The position numbers and the translations under genes were made by a program. From CALINF01 sp039990395 (GTDB taxonomy: Bacteria; Pseudomonadota; Gammaproteobacteria; Pseudomonadales; Halieaceae), in contig JBDXFZ010000041.1 of assembly GCA_039990395.1 (NCBI GenBank), forward strand, positions 386,144 through 450,143: a stretch of 64,000 bases of DNA. The letters are read 5' to 3'. The notes below the pieces were generated by a model that was given only the letters and a program-made list of their open reading frames with translations, made no database searches and was not told where the DNA came from. Positions 8,411-15,890 of the stretch are shown one piece after another (position 1 is the first letter of the stretch; each line of letters opens with the position of its first letter).

Positions 8411-9688
8411 ATGAAACCCGAAACGATAGCACTCCATGCAGGCTACGAAGGCGACCCCACCTCACACGCCGCAACAACACCCATCTACCAGACAACATCG
8501 TTTACGTTTGACAACACCCAGCACGGTGCAGACTTGTTCAACCTTGCAGTACCCGGAAACATCTATAGCCGAATCATGAACCCCACCAATGCTGTACTGG
8601 AGCAACGACTGGCGGAGCTCGAAGGTGGCGTTGGTGCCCTGGCCGTGGCTTCGGGCATGGCCGCTATTCGCTACTCGATCGAAGCGATAGCCGAGGTTGG
8701 GAGTAACATCGTTAGCACATCACAGCTCTACGGTGGCACCTACAACCTGTTTGCTCACACCTTCCCCCGGCAGGGTATCGAAACTCGCTTTGCCAAGGCA
8801 GATGACTTTGAAAAAGCGGCTGCGTTGATCGATGAAAACACCCGTGCCCTCTTCTGCGAGTCTATCGGCAATCCGGCGGGCAATATTGTAGACATAGAGC
8901 GCTGGGCCGAGATTGCTCACGCAGCCGGTGTGCCACTTATTGTCGACAATACGGTGGCAACACCGTATCTGTGCAGAGCCTTCGATCATGGCGCCGATAT
9001 CGTCGTGCACTCACTAACCAAATATATCGGCGGCCACGGTACAACCATTGGTGGTGCAATCGTAGATTCGGGCAAGTTTGATTGGGCTGCTCACAACGAC
9101 CGTTTCTCTGTCATGAATACGCCAGACCCCTCGTACCACGGTGTGGTCTACACCGAAGCGATGGGCGCAGCTGCTTATATAGGCCGATGCCGGGTTGTGC
9201 CGCTGCGCAATACCGGTGCAGCACTATCACCTCAAAGTGCCTTCCAAATTATGCAGGGCCTTGAAACACTTGGACTGCGAATGGAGCGTCATTGTGAGAA
9301 TGCCGAAAAAGTCGCTGCACACCTATCGGCGCACCCTGCGGTGCAATGGGTGAACTATGCCACGCTGCCTGACAGCCCCGATCACGTTACTTGCGACAAG
9401 ATTTGTGGCGGCCGTGCTTCTGGCATTATCAGCTTTGGTATTGTGGGCGGCTCTGAAGCCGGCGCTAGATTTATTGATGCACTACAACTTATTCTCCGCC
9501 TGGTGAATATTGGTGACGCAAAGTCTCTTGCCTGCCACCCGGCAAGCACCACTCATCGTCAGCTTAACCCCGAAGAATTAGCGACGGCGGGTGTATCTCA
9601 GGAGATGGTTCGTCTCTCGATTGGTATTGAGCATATCGATGACATCATTGCCGACATCGACCAAGCGCTAGCGGCCAGTGGCGGCTGA
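8411..9688 (+). CDS. O-acetylhomoserine aminocarboxypropyltransferase (sulfhydrylase)
   Basis: A 426-residue PLP enzyme of the Cys/Met metabolism family that makes homocysteine from O-acetylhomoserine and sulfide. It shows TPIYQTTSFTFDNTQHGADLF, the YSRIMNPTNAVLEQRLAELEGG substrate/PLP region in two pieces, the cofactor lysine in HSLTKYIGGHGTTIGG, and HPASTTHRQL near the C-terminus. The MetY-type insert (VDSGKFDW) separates it from MetB/MetC. The ATG at 8411 gives the usual MetY length; an ATG at 8372 would add 13 residues without a ribosome site. It is divergent from the carotenoid oxygenase. Confidence 0.93.
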   Translation: MKPETIALHAGYEGDPTSHAATTPIYQTTSFTFDNTQHGADLFNLAVPGNIYSRIMNPTNAVLEQRLAELEGGVGALAVASGMAAIRYSIEAIAEVGSNIVSTSQLYGGTYNLFAHTFPRQGIETRFAKADDFEKAAALIDENTRALFCESIGNPAGNIVDIERWAEIAHAAGVPLIVDNTVATPYLCRAFDHGADIVVHSLTKYIGGHGTTIGGAIVDSGKFDWAAHNDRFSVMNTPDPSYHGVVYTEAMGAAAYIGRCRVVPLRNTGAALSPQSAFQIMQGLETLGLRMERHCENAEKVAAHLSAHPAVQWVNYATLPDSPDHVTCDKICGGRASGIISFGIVGGSEAGARFIDALQLILRLVNIGDAKSLACHPASTTHRQLNPEELATAGVSQEMVRLSIGIEHIDDIIADIDQALAASGG

Positions 9689-9718
9689 CCCCTCGAGCAC
9701 CCACCCTAATTAATAGGC

Positions 9719-9746
9719 ACAAAAAAGCCCTCTCGCGAGGGCTTTC
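9719..9746. terminator. Bidirectional rho-independent terminator
   Basis: Stem GCCCTC (9727-9732) / GAGGGC (9737-9742) with loop TCGC, flanked by six A on the left (a T run for the minus strand) and TTTC on the right. It lies between the convergent sulfhydrylase and proteorhodopsin genes. Confidence 0.85.
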
Positions 9747-9765
9747 GTGGAACGTACCAGAGCGC

Positions 9766-10548
9766 TTAGGCTTTGGCAGAAGTATCTTCGTTGGCCGCGT
9801 ACCAGATGAACAAGCCGAAAGCGATCTTGTTCAGCACATCAGCAAGGTTGTAGACAATGTTGAGTGTTCCAACATCGGTACCACCCGCAAGGTAACCAAA
9901 GAAATAGCCGACAGGATAAATAGCCCAACCCACTGTTACTGTCCACTTCATTAACCCGTAGGCCTTTTGGACTGCAGGTGGAGCTTCTGCTGCGGCAACC
10001 TTACTGGCTTCGCCAAAGAAGATCTCATACAGGATGTAAAACCATCCAAGCATACCGATGCCAAAGCCTACAGTAGCGTTTAGGTATCCTGCCTCGCCCA
10101 TATATCCTGGGATTAACATTACCAAGGTGCCAATCAGAAGACGCCAGAATATGCCTCCAGACACCTTGGTGATTGCTGCCAGAATGAGATAGAACTCAAT
10201 CATCAGCAGTGGCACTGTTAACAGCCAATCGATGTACCTAAAATCCGTCGGCGTATCGCCCGTGGCTACCCACACTTCTCTCATGTACATATAATGGAAC
10301 GCAGCAATGAATGTCACTAGGGCTGATACCGTTAACGATGTCGCCCACTTGCCTCCCATTCGGAACGATTCCATGAGGAAGAATATTGTCGCAGCGGCTA
10401 GCGCCATCGAAATCAACCAAAAGGAATACCCTACAAAGTCTCCCGACGCTAGCATTGTTGAGCCATCGGCTGCGAATGCGCCGCCACTCAAAAACACTAG
10501 TGAGAGCACTGCTAAAAGGGCTACCACCAGTTTATTATTATTAAGCAT
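9766..10548 (-). CDS. Proteorhodopsin, green-absorbing proton pump type
   Basis: A 260-residue seven-helix retinal protein with a cleaved leader (residues 1-27, ending GGAFAADG). Numbering is offset by 10 from the canonical green proteorhodopsin. His85 (canonical 75), proton acceptor Asp107 (97), Thr111 (101) and proton donor Glu118 (108) give the DTE motif of outward proton pumps. Leu115 (105) is the green-tuning residue. Lys241 (231) in DVLNKIAFG binds retinal. The ATG at 10548 has GAGGAG 7 bases upstream, which is why the longer in-frame extension to 10638 is dropped. No blh/brp oxygenase or crt genes are adjacent; argO is upstream on the same strand and a terminator lies downstream. Confidence 0.97.
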   Translation of the reverse strand: MLNNNKLVVALLAVLSLVFLSGGAFAADGSTMLASGDFVGYSFWLISMALAAATIFFLMESFRMGGKWATSLTVSALVTFIAAFHYMYMREVWVATGDTPTDFRYIDWLLTVPLLMIEFYLILAAITKVSGGIFWRLLIGTLVMLIPGYMGEAGYLNATVGFGIGMLGWFYILYEIFFGEASKVAAAEAPPAVQKAYGLMKWTVTVGWAIYPVGYFFGYLAGGTDVGTLNIVYNLADVLNKIAFGLFIWYAANEDTSAKA

Positions 10549-10552
10549 TGTC

Positions 10553-10589
10553 ATCTCCTCGATGCATAGCAAACGTATGTCGTCGAGTG
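10553..10589 (-). promoter_or_regulatory. Proteorhodopsin ribosome site and overlapping leader stem-loop
   Basis: On the minus strand the leader carries GAGGAG (plus-strand 10555-10560) 7 bases before the ATG at 10548. Directly upstream a stem CTCGA/TCGAG (10558-10562 with 10583-10587) encloses CATA/TATG (10565-10568 with 10576-10579), with its base reaching into the GAGGAG. It could modulate translation; no riboswitch family is recognised. Confidence 0.4.
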
Positions 10590-10676
10590 AGCTAGCACCC
10601 AACGAGTTTACATAAGCACACGTGTAAACCACGAGCAACTAGCTGACCACTTTTTGACCAACTTACCTTCGGTCAA

Positions 10677-10769
10677 TTGCCCACTGAGCTCGGAATTGAG
10701 CAAGTGGGCAAGACAATGGCCACTCTCTCTCCAACTAGGCACGAAGCCCGTCCACAGGATAAGTGGGCA
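10677..10769. promoter_or_regulatory. Inverted repeat with third half-site upstream of proteorhodopsin
   Basis: A perfect 9-base inverted repeat TTGCCCACT (10677-10685) / AGTGGGCAA (10703-10711) with a nested GCTC/GAGC pair, and a further AGTGGGCA at 10762-10769. It lies in the 267-base space between argO and the proteorhodopsin gene. The minus-strand side lacks a T run, so a terminator is unlikely; an operator-like element is possible. A smaller TTGACC/GGTCAA pair sits next to it at about 10655-10676. Confidence 0.45.
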
Positions 10770-10815
10770 CGATGCCAGAAAGCTTTTCGGCCAACAGAGC
10801 TGCATTTAGCTACTT

Positions 10816-11418
10816 CTAACCCAGCAGCAAGGACGCTGCGATGGCAAACATGATCAGGCCAATAACAAAGTCGAGCACTTTCCAGGCTGAAGGAAGGTGA
10901 AAGAGCGGTGCCAAAAACCGAGCACCGTAACCAAGACCAAAGAAGAACACGAACGAACCAGACACTGCCCCTGCACCAAAGTGCAGTCGAGACACCCCAT
11001 CGTATTGGGTAGCGACAGACCCTAGTAAGACAACGGTGTCGAGATACACATGGGGGTTCAGCCATGTGAAAGCCAGACAAGTCAGCACTGTTTTGACAAG
11101 GGTTTCCGGTACATCGCCGGCGGGATCCAGGTGGTGACTGGTTCGAAAGGCCGAAACAAAACTCTTGATGCCATACACGGTCAAAAAGAGGGCACCGCCA
11201 TAGCGGGCAACGGATTCTATTGCCGGAAAGGCGTCAACCAGCGCACCAAAACCTGCAACCCCCAGACCAATGAGTACGCCATCTGACAAGGCACATATCA
11301 GGCAAACCCAAAAGACATGATGTTTCTTGAGACCCTGCTTCAGCACAAACGCGTTCTGCGCCCCTATCGCCAGAATCAGCGAAAGGCTTAGGAAAAAGCC
11401 TGCAACTGCCGACTCCAT
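10816..11418 (-). CDS. LysE/ArgO family amino acid exporter
   Basis: A 200-residue, six-helix exporter of the LysE superfamily, closest in pattern to ArgO/YggA, which exports arginine or lysine. Marks are SLSLILAIGAQNAFVLKQGL near the N-terminus and TWLNPHVYLDTVVLLGS in the middle. The start is ATG at 11418; a TTG directly before it (11421) is the only alternative. It is upstream of proteorhodopsin on the same strand, but the long spacer with inverted repeats suggests separate transcription. Confidence 0.9.
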   Translation of the reverse strand: MESAVAGFFLSLSLILAIGAQNAFVLKQGLKKHHVFWVCLICALSDGVLIGLGVAGFGALVDAFPAIESVARYGGALFLTVYGIKSFVSAFRTSHHLDPAGDVPETLVKTVLTCLAFTWLNPHVYLDTVVLLGSVATQYDGVSRLHFGAGAVSGSFVFFFGLGYGARFLAPLFHLPSAWKVLDFVIGLIMFAIAASLLLG

Positions 11419-11786
11419 CAAGTGTGTCCCGGCAGGGCTATAGTCTCAGGTGAGAGAGTAGAAAAAATCATTCGGTCGCAGTATACAGGTTGTTCGATTT
11501 TCTGGTGATGCTGCTGCGATTGGCCAATGCTAAACAAGCCACGTGCTGGGGTATGAGGCCATTTTGAGGGCAACTAATCGCAGAGTCTCATCGCCGGTGC
11601 CTATAATTGAAGTGCCGAGAATATAACGGATGCAAATGAGCAGATCCTTAGAGAGCTGGAGGAATAGTCTCCCACTACGCTAACTCTCACCCGACGCGGG
11701 GTCGCTCGCACAGAGAAACTTGATTGGGCGCCAGAGACTGAAACAGTAATCTGAGGGGCTCTGTCTGACTTGCGTTTCTAGCAGAC
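11419..11786. other. Non-coding stretch downstream of the candidate sRNA
   Basis: About 370 bases between the argO start and the terminator at 11787. Frames here are short and without ribosome sites. I see no RNA gene or repeat beyond what is listed separately; it may hold the argO promoter. Confidence 0.4.
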
Positions 11787-11812
11787 AAAAAAAAGGCCCT
11801 CAAGGAGGGCCC
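11787..11812 (-). terminator. Rho-independent terminator without an obvious gene
   Basis: Stem GGCCCTC (11795-11801) / GAGGGCC (11805-11811), loop AAG on the plus strand, with eight consecutive A at 11787-11794 that read as T8 on the minus strand. Confidence 0.8.
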
Positions 11813-11990
11813 AGGTAGGGGTTCTGTACGCTTCCGTGGACCTGGATGGATGTAGCGTCTGGAAGTAACTATAGCTAAACGGGCTAGTGGGTAGCATGGC
11901 CGCGCACGACAGCAGCATGGCCGTGGGCGCCAATATTGCTTTGGTAAGGGATTAATCGGAAAAATGGCCGAAACAGGCCATGTTAGTCGT
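11787..11990 (-). ncRNA. Candidate small RNA ending in a rho-independent terminator
   Basis: On the minus strand a hairpin CCAGGT...ACCTGG (11811-11845) is followed at once by a perfect 7-bp stem (11795-11801 with 11805-11811) and eight T (11787-11794). No protein-coding frame ends here: the nearest upstream minus-strand unit is the tRNA-Val and its own terminators. A structured 3' end followed by a strong terminator is the usual form of a small RNA. The 5' end is not defined; the interval given is only an outer bound. Confidence 0.35.
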
Positions 11991-12221
11991 AGGCGGATTG
12001 ATCGTATCGGGCTTTTGCCCGTTACGACCCCTACGGGGCGGCTTCGCTTTGCTGCGCCGTCCAATTTCCTCCTTTGAGTCGGAATTTGTGATGAAACCGC
12101 GATTGCCTCTCGCGGTTTCACCTCTTCGAGGCGGCTTCGTTTTGCTGCGCCGTCCAATTTCCTCCTTTGAGTCGGAATTTGTCGAACAGCGGTTCTTCTC
12201 CAAACCTACCCCTGCCAAAAC

Positions 12222-12245
12222 AAAAAACCCCGCCAGAGGCGGGGC
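12222..12245 (-). terminator. Second copy of the tRNA-Val terminator
   Basis: Stem CCCCGCC (12228-12234) / GGCGGGG (12238-12244) around AGA, followed on the minus strand by six T (12222-12227). It is identical to the terminator at 12401-12424 and exactly 179 bases from it. Confidence 0.8.
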
Positions 12246-12400
12246 TTGTTGTTCTGGTAGGACCAGGCGGATTGATCGTATCGGGCTTTTGCCCGTTACG
12301 ACCCCTACGGGGCGGCTTCGCTTTGCTGCGCCGTCCAAATTCCTCCTTAGTCGGAATTTGTCGAACAGCGGTTCTTCTCCAAACCTACCCCTGCCAAAAC

Positions 12401-12424
12401 AAAAAACCCCGCCAGAGGCGGGGC
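12401..12424 (-). terminator. Rho-independent terminator of tRNA-Val
   Basis: Stem CCCCGCC (12407-12413) / GGCGGGG (12417-12423) around AGA, with T6 on the minus strand at 12401-12406. It begins about 10 bases after the tRNA 3' end. Confidence 0.88.
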
Positions 12425-12433
12425 TTGTTGTTT

Positions 12434-12510
<77 letters not shown>

Positions 12511-12547
12511 AGAAAGGCGGCGATTATAAGGGCGTGAGACGTCGAGC

Positions 12548-13582
12548 TCAACCCCCGACCTTACGGGCGCTGCGCTTCCTATTCAGTACGGTCAACTGCC
12601 ACAGGTCTTTATGATCAAAATGCAGAAATGGCCGCATAGCCAGCACACCCACTCTACCGATTGATCGTTCTAAGTGCTCCAGTTCAGCAAACAACTCCTG
12701 AACATCGTCGTCGGGCTCAACCTCAAACCCGTGCTGGCGCATCATCAGAATACCTTTTGCACGCAGCGCCAGTTCAGTATAGATACGGAGATAGCAGAGC
12801 ATATCCACCAACGTTGGCCCCTCAAAGCGATCGCGAAGATCGGATAAAAACTCCCCCGCCCGCGTGCGTTTAAACTCTCCCGACACAATCTGCTCGATCA
12901 AACTGGCGTCGGAATCAAAGTCCAGTTGCAACCACTCATGCATGGCAACCGCACTCTTACGAAATACCTGCACCAACAGTATCGGCAATAAAGCGACAAC
13001 CAACGCCGTGTGCACCAGTGGGGAAAGATAAAACTGGTTGAACGACCAGTGCAGCACCGTGGCTACTAGTAAGCCCGGAGTGAAGTACAAAAAGCGCGTT
13101 CGCAAACTGCGTTCGCTAAACCTCTGCGCCAAGATCGCGTAAATCGCGGCAACGCCGCCGTGCATCACCGCTGTACCCAAACCACGTATCAACCAAACCC
13201 CGGGCAAAAGGTCTGGTCCCATAGCGAGAAGGTAAAGGTTCTCGTAAACCGCAAAACCCGTACCTACTGCAAATCCGAGTATCGCCGCATCTACTAAAAA
13301 GCCAATTCGACTCAGTCGAAACAAACTATAGATAACAAAACCCTTACAGAGCTCTTCAACGAAGGGCGCGCAGTAGTCCAGATAAATGGTTCGGGAGAGA
13401 GCTCCGTCAGCCAATACCCAGGCATGAATATGGAGGGCAGCCACAGCCGAGACCACTCCTGCAGCCAATACCCACAATACGGTTGCAACAGGTGTCAACC
13501 GATAGCTGTCCATATAGCGCAGCACTGACAGGAACAGAAGCACAGGTAAAATGCCCATCAATATGCCGGTCAGCAACGTCAC
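12548..13582 (-). CDS. PrsW-type intramembrane protease family protein
   Basis: A polytopic protein of about 344 residues with the PrsW/CAAX-protease-like motifs: FVEELCKG (EExxK), FAVYEN, a conserved His in AVMHGGVAAIYA and HWSFNQFY. PrsW relatives cleave membrane-anchored anti-sigma factors, fitting the ECF/anti-sigma pair just upstream. About 120 soluble residues follow the last helix. The frame is open to a GTG at 13651, but that codon lies inside the terminator at 13635-13658, so I prefer the GTG at 13582 with GGA 9 bases upstream; ATG 13558 is another option. Confidence 0.8.
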   Translation of the reverse strand: MTLLTGILMGILPVLLFLSVLRYMDSYRLTPVATVLWVLAAGVVSAVAALHIHAWVLADGALSRTIYLDYCAPFVEELCKGFVIYSLFRLSRIGFLVDAAILGFAVGTGFAVYENLYLLAMGPDLLPGVWLIRGLGTAVMHGGVAAIYAILAQRFSERSLRTRFLYFTPGLLVATVLHWSFNQFYLSPLVHTALVVALLPILLVQVFRKSAVAMHEWLQLDFDSDASLIEQIVSGEFKRTRAGEFLSDLRDRFEGPTLVDMLCYLRIYTELALRAKGILMMRQHGFEVEPDDDVQELFAELEHLERSIGRVGVLAMRPFLHFDHKDLWQLTVLNRKRSARKVGG

Positions 13583-13634
13583 GTTAATGATTCCGTAGAA
13601 GAAAGCGTTTAGTGTGCCAGAAATACCGGGGTAT

Positions 13635-13658
13635 AAAAAAGGCGGCACCACGGCCGCC
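13635..13658 (-). terminator. Rho-independent terminator of the sigma/anti-sigma operon
   Basis: Stem GGCGGC (13641-13646) / GCCGCC (13653-13658) with loop ACCACG, and six A at 13635-13640 that read T6 on the minus strand. It follows the anti-sigma stop at 13719. Confidence 0.75.
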
Positions 13659-13718
13659 TACAAATGCACTCACAGGGGTACTACTCAAATTAGGGCATCC
13701 ATGCCATCACTGACATTA

Positions 13719-14474
13719 CTACTCAGTGCTCCTGAAAATCAGTGTCGTACGTTCAAGGGTGCCATCCTTGCGGCGATACTCTACATCGAGAAAACGCGGT
13801 GCATCGGTAAGACTATCGGCATTACCCACGACAGAAACAGGCAGAGCTAGCGCGATAGGCAGGGTTGTCGTCACCTCATCCTTCAACAGGAGAGTTGAGC
13901 CAGGCAAATCGCGAAGCTCCCAATCCGACTGACTGAAAGTGAGCCCCAAGGCTATCGGGGAGGCGCTAACCCCCTCTATATGCAGACTCAGACCGTCTGC
14001 ATTGCTAACAATATCAAAAGCTGCCACACCACCTTCCCACTGCAGCTCCGAAGACGACAGAATGTTCAGCGGAGCAATCACTGTTCCTTTCATTTGCTCA
14101 CGCATAGCTTCATCAGCTCCACCGGGCAGCAACACATTGGCACCGATGACAACGGCCACTAACAACGATGCGGCCATGGCATAACCATGCCACGCTCGGC
14201 GTGACTTGTATGGATTAATTCCGGGGGCAATTAGCGTTGTGGCAGACGGGCTTACGGTCTCGGGTATCTGCTCGAGAATACGGCTGGCAAGCCCTGGTGG
14301 CGGCTCTACCTCTGGCACACTGCTAAGCAAAGTATTGAATTCGGATACCGACTTTTCAAATGCCCGAGCTTCCAACGAATCACCCAGACGCGCACGCAGA
14401 TCAGCCAATTCCTGTGGGGGAAGCTCTCCGTCGGCCGCTGCCTGCAGCAAAATTCTGTCTTGGTCGGTAATCAT
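13719..14474 (-). CDS. Putative transmembrane anti-sigma factor
   Basis: A 251-residue protein coupled to the ECF sigma gene by a TGATG overlap at 14474. The N-terminal part (LLQAAADGELPPQELADLRA) has the helical anti-sigma pattern, without the HxxxCxxC zinc motif. One transmembrane helix lies at about 97-117 (YAMAASLLVAVVIGANVLLP), so the C-terminal half is periplasmic and rich in beta strands. It would hold the sigma factor at the membrane until proteolysis; the PrsW-like protein downstream is a possible site-1 protease. Assignment rests on position and topology more than on strong motifs. Confidence 0.72.
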   Translation of the reverse strand: MITDQDRILLQAAADGELPPQELADLRARLGDSLEARAFEKSVSEFNTLLSSVPEVEPPPGLASRILEQIPETVSPSATTLIAPGINPYKSRRAWHGYAMAASLLVAVVIGANVLLPGGADEAMREQMKGTVIAPLNILSSSELQWEGGVAAFDIVSNADGLSLHIEGVSASPIALGLTFSQSDWELRDLPGSTLLLKDEVTTTLPIALALPVSVVGNADSLTDAPRFLDVEYRRKDGTLERTTLIFRSTE

Positions 14475-15028
14475 CAGACCGTTACTCCTGCCCGTTCCAT
14501 TGCGCCCTTCAAGCGACCTCTGGCCTCAAAGAGTCTGGAGCGCACTGTTTTCTCAGGTATCTCTAGTACAGATGCAATCTCGGTATAACTAAGCTCGCCG
14601 AAATGTCGCAAAGTAATCACTGCTCTATGATCGTCGTTCAAGGTCATCAGTGCAGTCTGGACAGAGGCTTGTAGCTCACTGTCTCGCGCAGCCAACTCCG
14701 GACCAGCGCTTTGATCCGATATCGACTCATCCACATATTCACTGACTCGATCTCGACGACGATAGTTGAGGCATTCGTTGATGGCGATGCGATAGATCCA
14801 ACTGAAGAAACGGAATTTGGGATCGAAGCTCTTGATATTTTCAAAGGCTTTGAGAAATGTTGTCTGTGTTGCATCGGCCGCATCCTCCGGATTCCCCAGC
14901 ATTCGATATGCCAGCTTGAAGATGGTGTCCTGATAAAGAAGTATCAGCTCTTCCAGTGCTCGCTTGTCGCCATGCTGGCCGCGCAAAACGAGTTGGCCAT
15001 CCCTGGCCCTTTCCATCTCCCTACCCAT
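14474..15028 (-). CDS. ECF RNA polymerase sigma factor
   Basis: A 184-residue sigma-70 family factor of the extracytoplasmic-function class. Region 2 spans about residues 24-92 (LILLYQDTIFKLAYRMLGN, DATQTTFLKAF, FSWIYRIAINECLNYRR) and region 4 about 125-175 (LRHFGELSYTEIASVLEI, then EKTVRSRLFEARGRLK). The anti-sigma gene overlaps its stop. An ATG at 15016 is an alternative start. Directly upstream, on the same strand and about 90 bases away, is the partner-switching trio. Confidence 0.95.
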   Translation of the reverse strand: MGREMERARDGQLVLRGQHGDKRALEELILLYQDTIFKLAYRMLGNPEDAADATQTTFLKAFENIKSFDPKFRFFSWIYRIAINECLNYRRRDRVSEYVDESISDQSAGPELAARDSELQASVQTALMTLNDDHRAVITLRHFGELSYTEIASVLEIPEKTVRSRLFEARGRLKGAMERAGVTV

Positions 15029-15121
15029 AAGTACTCACAGGCAGGTCAAAAGTTGGAAGAAAACCTGATAAATTTCTCTTAATAAATAATGTCCTATTAA
15101 AACAATGGGTTAGCGCGAACA

Positions 15122-15418
15122 CTATTTGGTCGCTGGCATTACATCGAAAAGCTTGTCGAACCCGGAGTAATGAAGAATATCGGCGATGTGGGGACTAACT
15201 TCTACCAATCGCAAGCCATCGCCAACCGCCATTTTCTGCTTGTGGAGCTTCAACAGCAAACCCAAACCAGCGCTGGATATGTACTCTAGCGAGGACAGAT
15301 CAAGCACCTCTGCGCCAATCAATCGCTCGAACAGCGTTTCCGCGCGAGCTGCCTGAGCAGCATCCAGCCTTCCTATCAGCTCCACCTGGCCAGCTTGTAT
15401 CGGTGATACCTCAAACAC
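15122..15418 (-). CDS. STAS-domain anti-sigma factor antagonist
   Basis: A 98-residue SpoIIAA/RsbV-like protein. The phosphorylation-site loop is LSSLEYISSAGLGLL, with Ser48/Ser49 as the likely phosphoacceptor. In partner switching the kinase phosphorylates this protein and the SpoIIE-like phosphatase reverses it. The GTG at 15418 has GGAGA 10 bases upstream and overlaps the kinase gene stop by 8 bases; a TTG at 15439 lacks a ribosome site. Confidence 0.88.
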   Translation of the reverse strand: MFEVSPIQAGQVELIGRLDAAQAARAETLFERLIGAEVLDLSSLEYISSAGLGLLLKLHKQKMAVGDGLRLVEVSPHIADILHYSGFDKLFDVMPATK

Positions 15419-15824
15419 GTTGATCGTTCTCCAAAGCAATAAATCGCACTGTGCTAGTGCGATTTCGATAATCGTAATCCAACGCAGTCACCACGTTAGC
15501 GACAAGGTGTAACCCCAATCCGCCGATTCGGCGCTCGCTTGCTGGCGCACTGATATCGGGCGTTGGCGCACTGCGTGGATCAAAACGCTCAACATCATAA
15601 TCGGTGAGCTGAACGGCTACACCATGTTCAACCGTGTCCAGCTCCAGCGTTATTTTATCCGGCTTGCTCGGATTATGCCGAATCATATTAACGAACAGTT
15701 CCTCAGTCGCCAGATCGACTGGAAACAGGAGTGAATCCGATACATCTTGGGCCGCGAACCAAGTGTGCGTTGCCGCTACAATCCGGCTGATTTCGTCGAG
15801 ATCGCGGGATAGCGAGAGCTTCAT
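15411..15824 (-). CDS. Anti-sigma factor serine kinase (RsbW/HATPase type)
   Basis: A 137-residue GHKL ATPase of the RsbW/SpoIIAB type. The N box is ATEELFVNMIRHN (Glu42, Asn46) and the glycine box is GGLGLHLVANV. It binds and phosphorylates the STAS antagonist, the gene of which overlaps by 8 bases. Its sequestered partner is unknown; the neighbouring ECF sigma has its own anti-sigma, so another regulator or enzyme may be the target. Confidence 0.88.
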   Translation of the reverse strand: MKLSLSRDLDEISRIVAATHTWFAAQDVSDSLLFPVDLATEELFVNMIRHNPSKPDKITLELDTVEHGVAVQLTDYDVERFDPRSAPTPDISAPASERRIGGLGLHLVANVVTALDYDYRNRTSTVRFIALENDQRV

Positions 15825-15890
15825 CTCTCTGCCTCATGAGGCACTGTCTTCGTAAGCGAGTGTAAAACACGGGCTCGGAAAGGCAAGCGG

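Noticed and set aside
10677..10711. Terminator for argO
   Set aside because: The inverted repeat has no T run on either side of the minus-strand transcript.
11687..12157. 156-residue minus-strand frame
   Set aside because: Covers the same repeat units and the orphan terminator; composition reflects repeated non-coding DNA.
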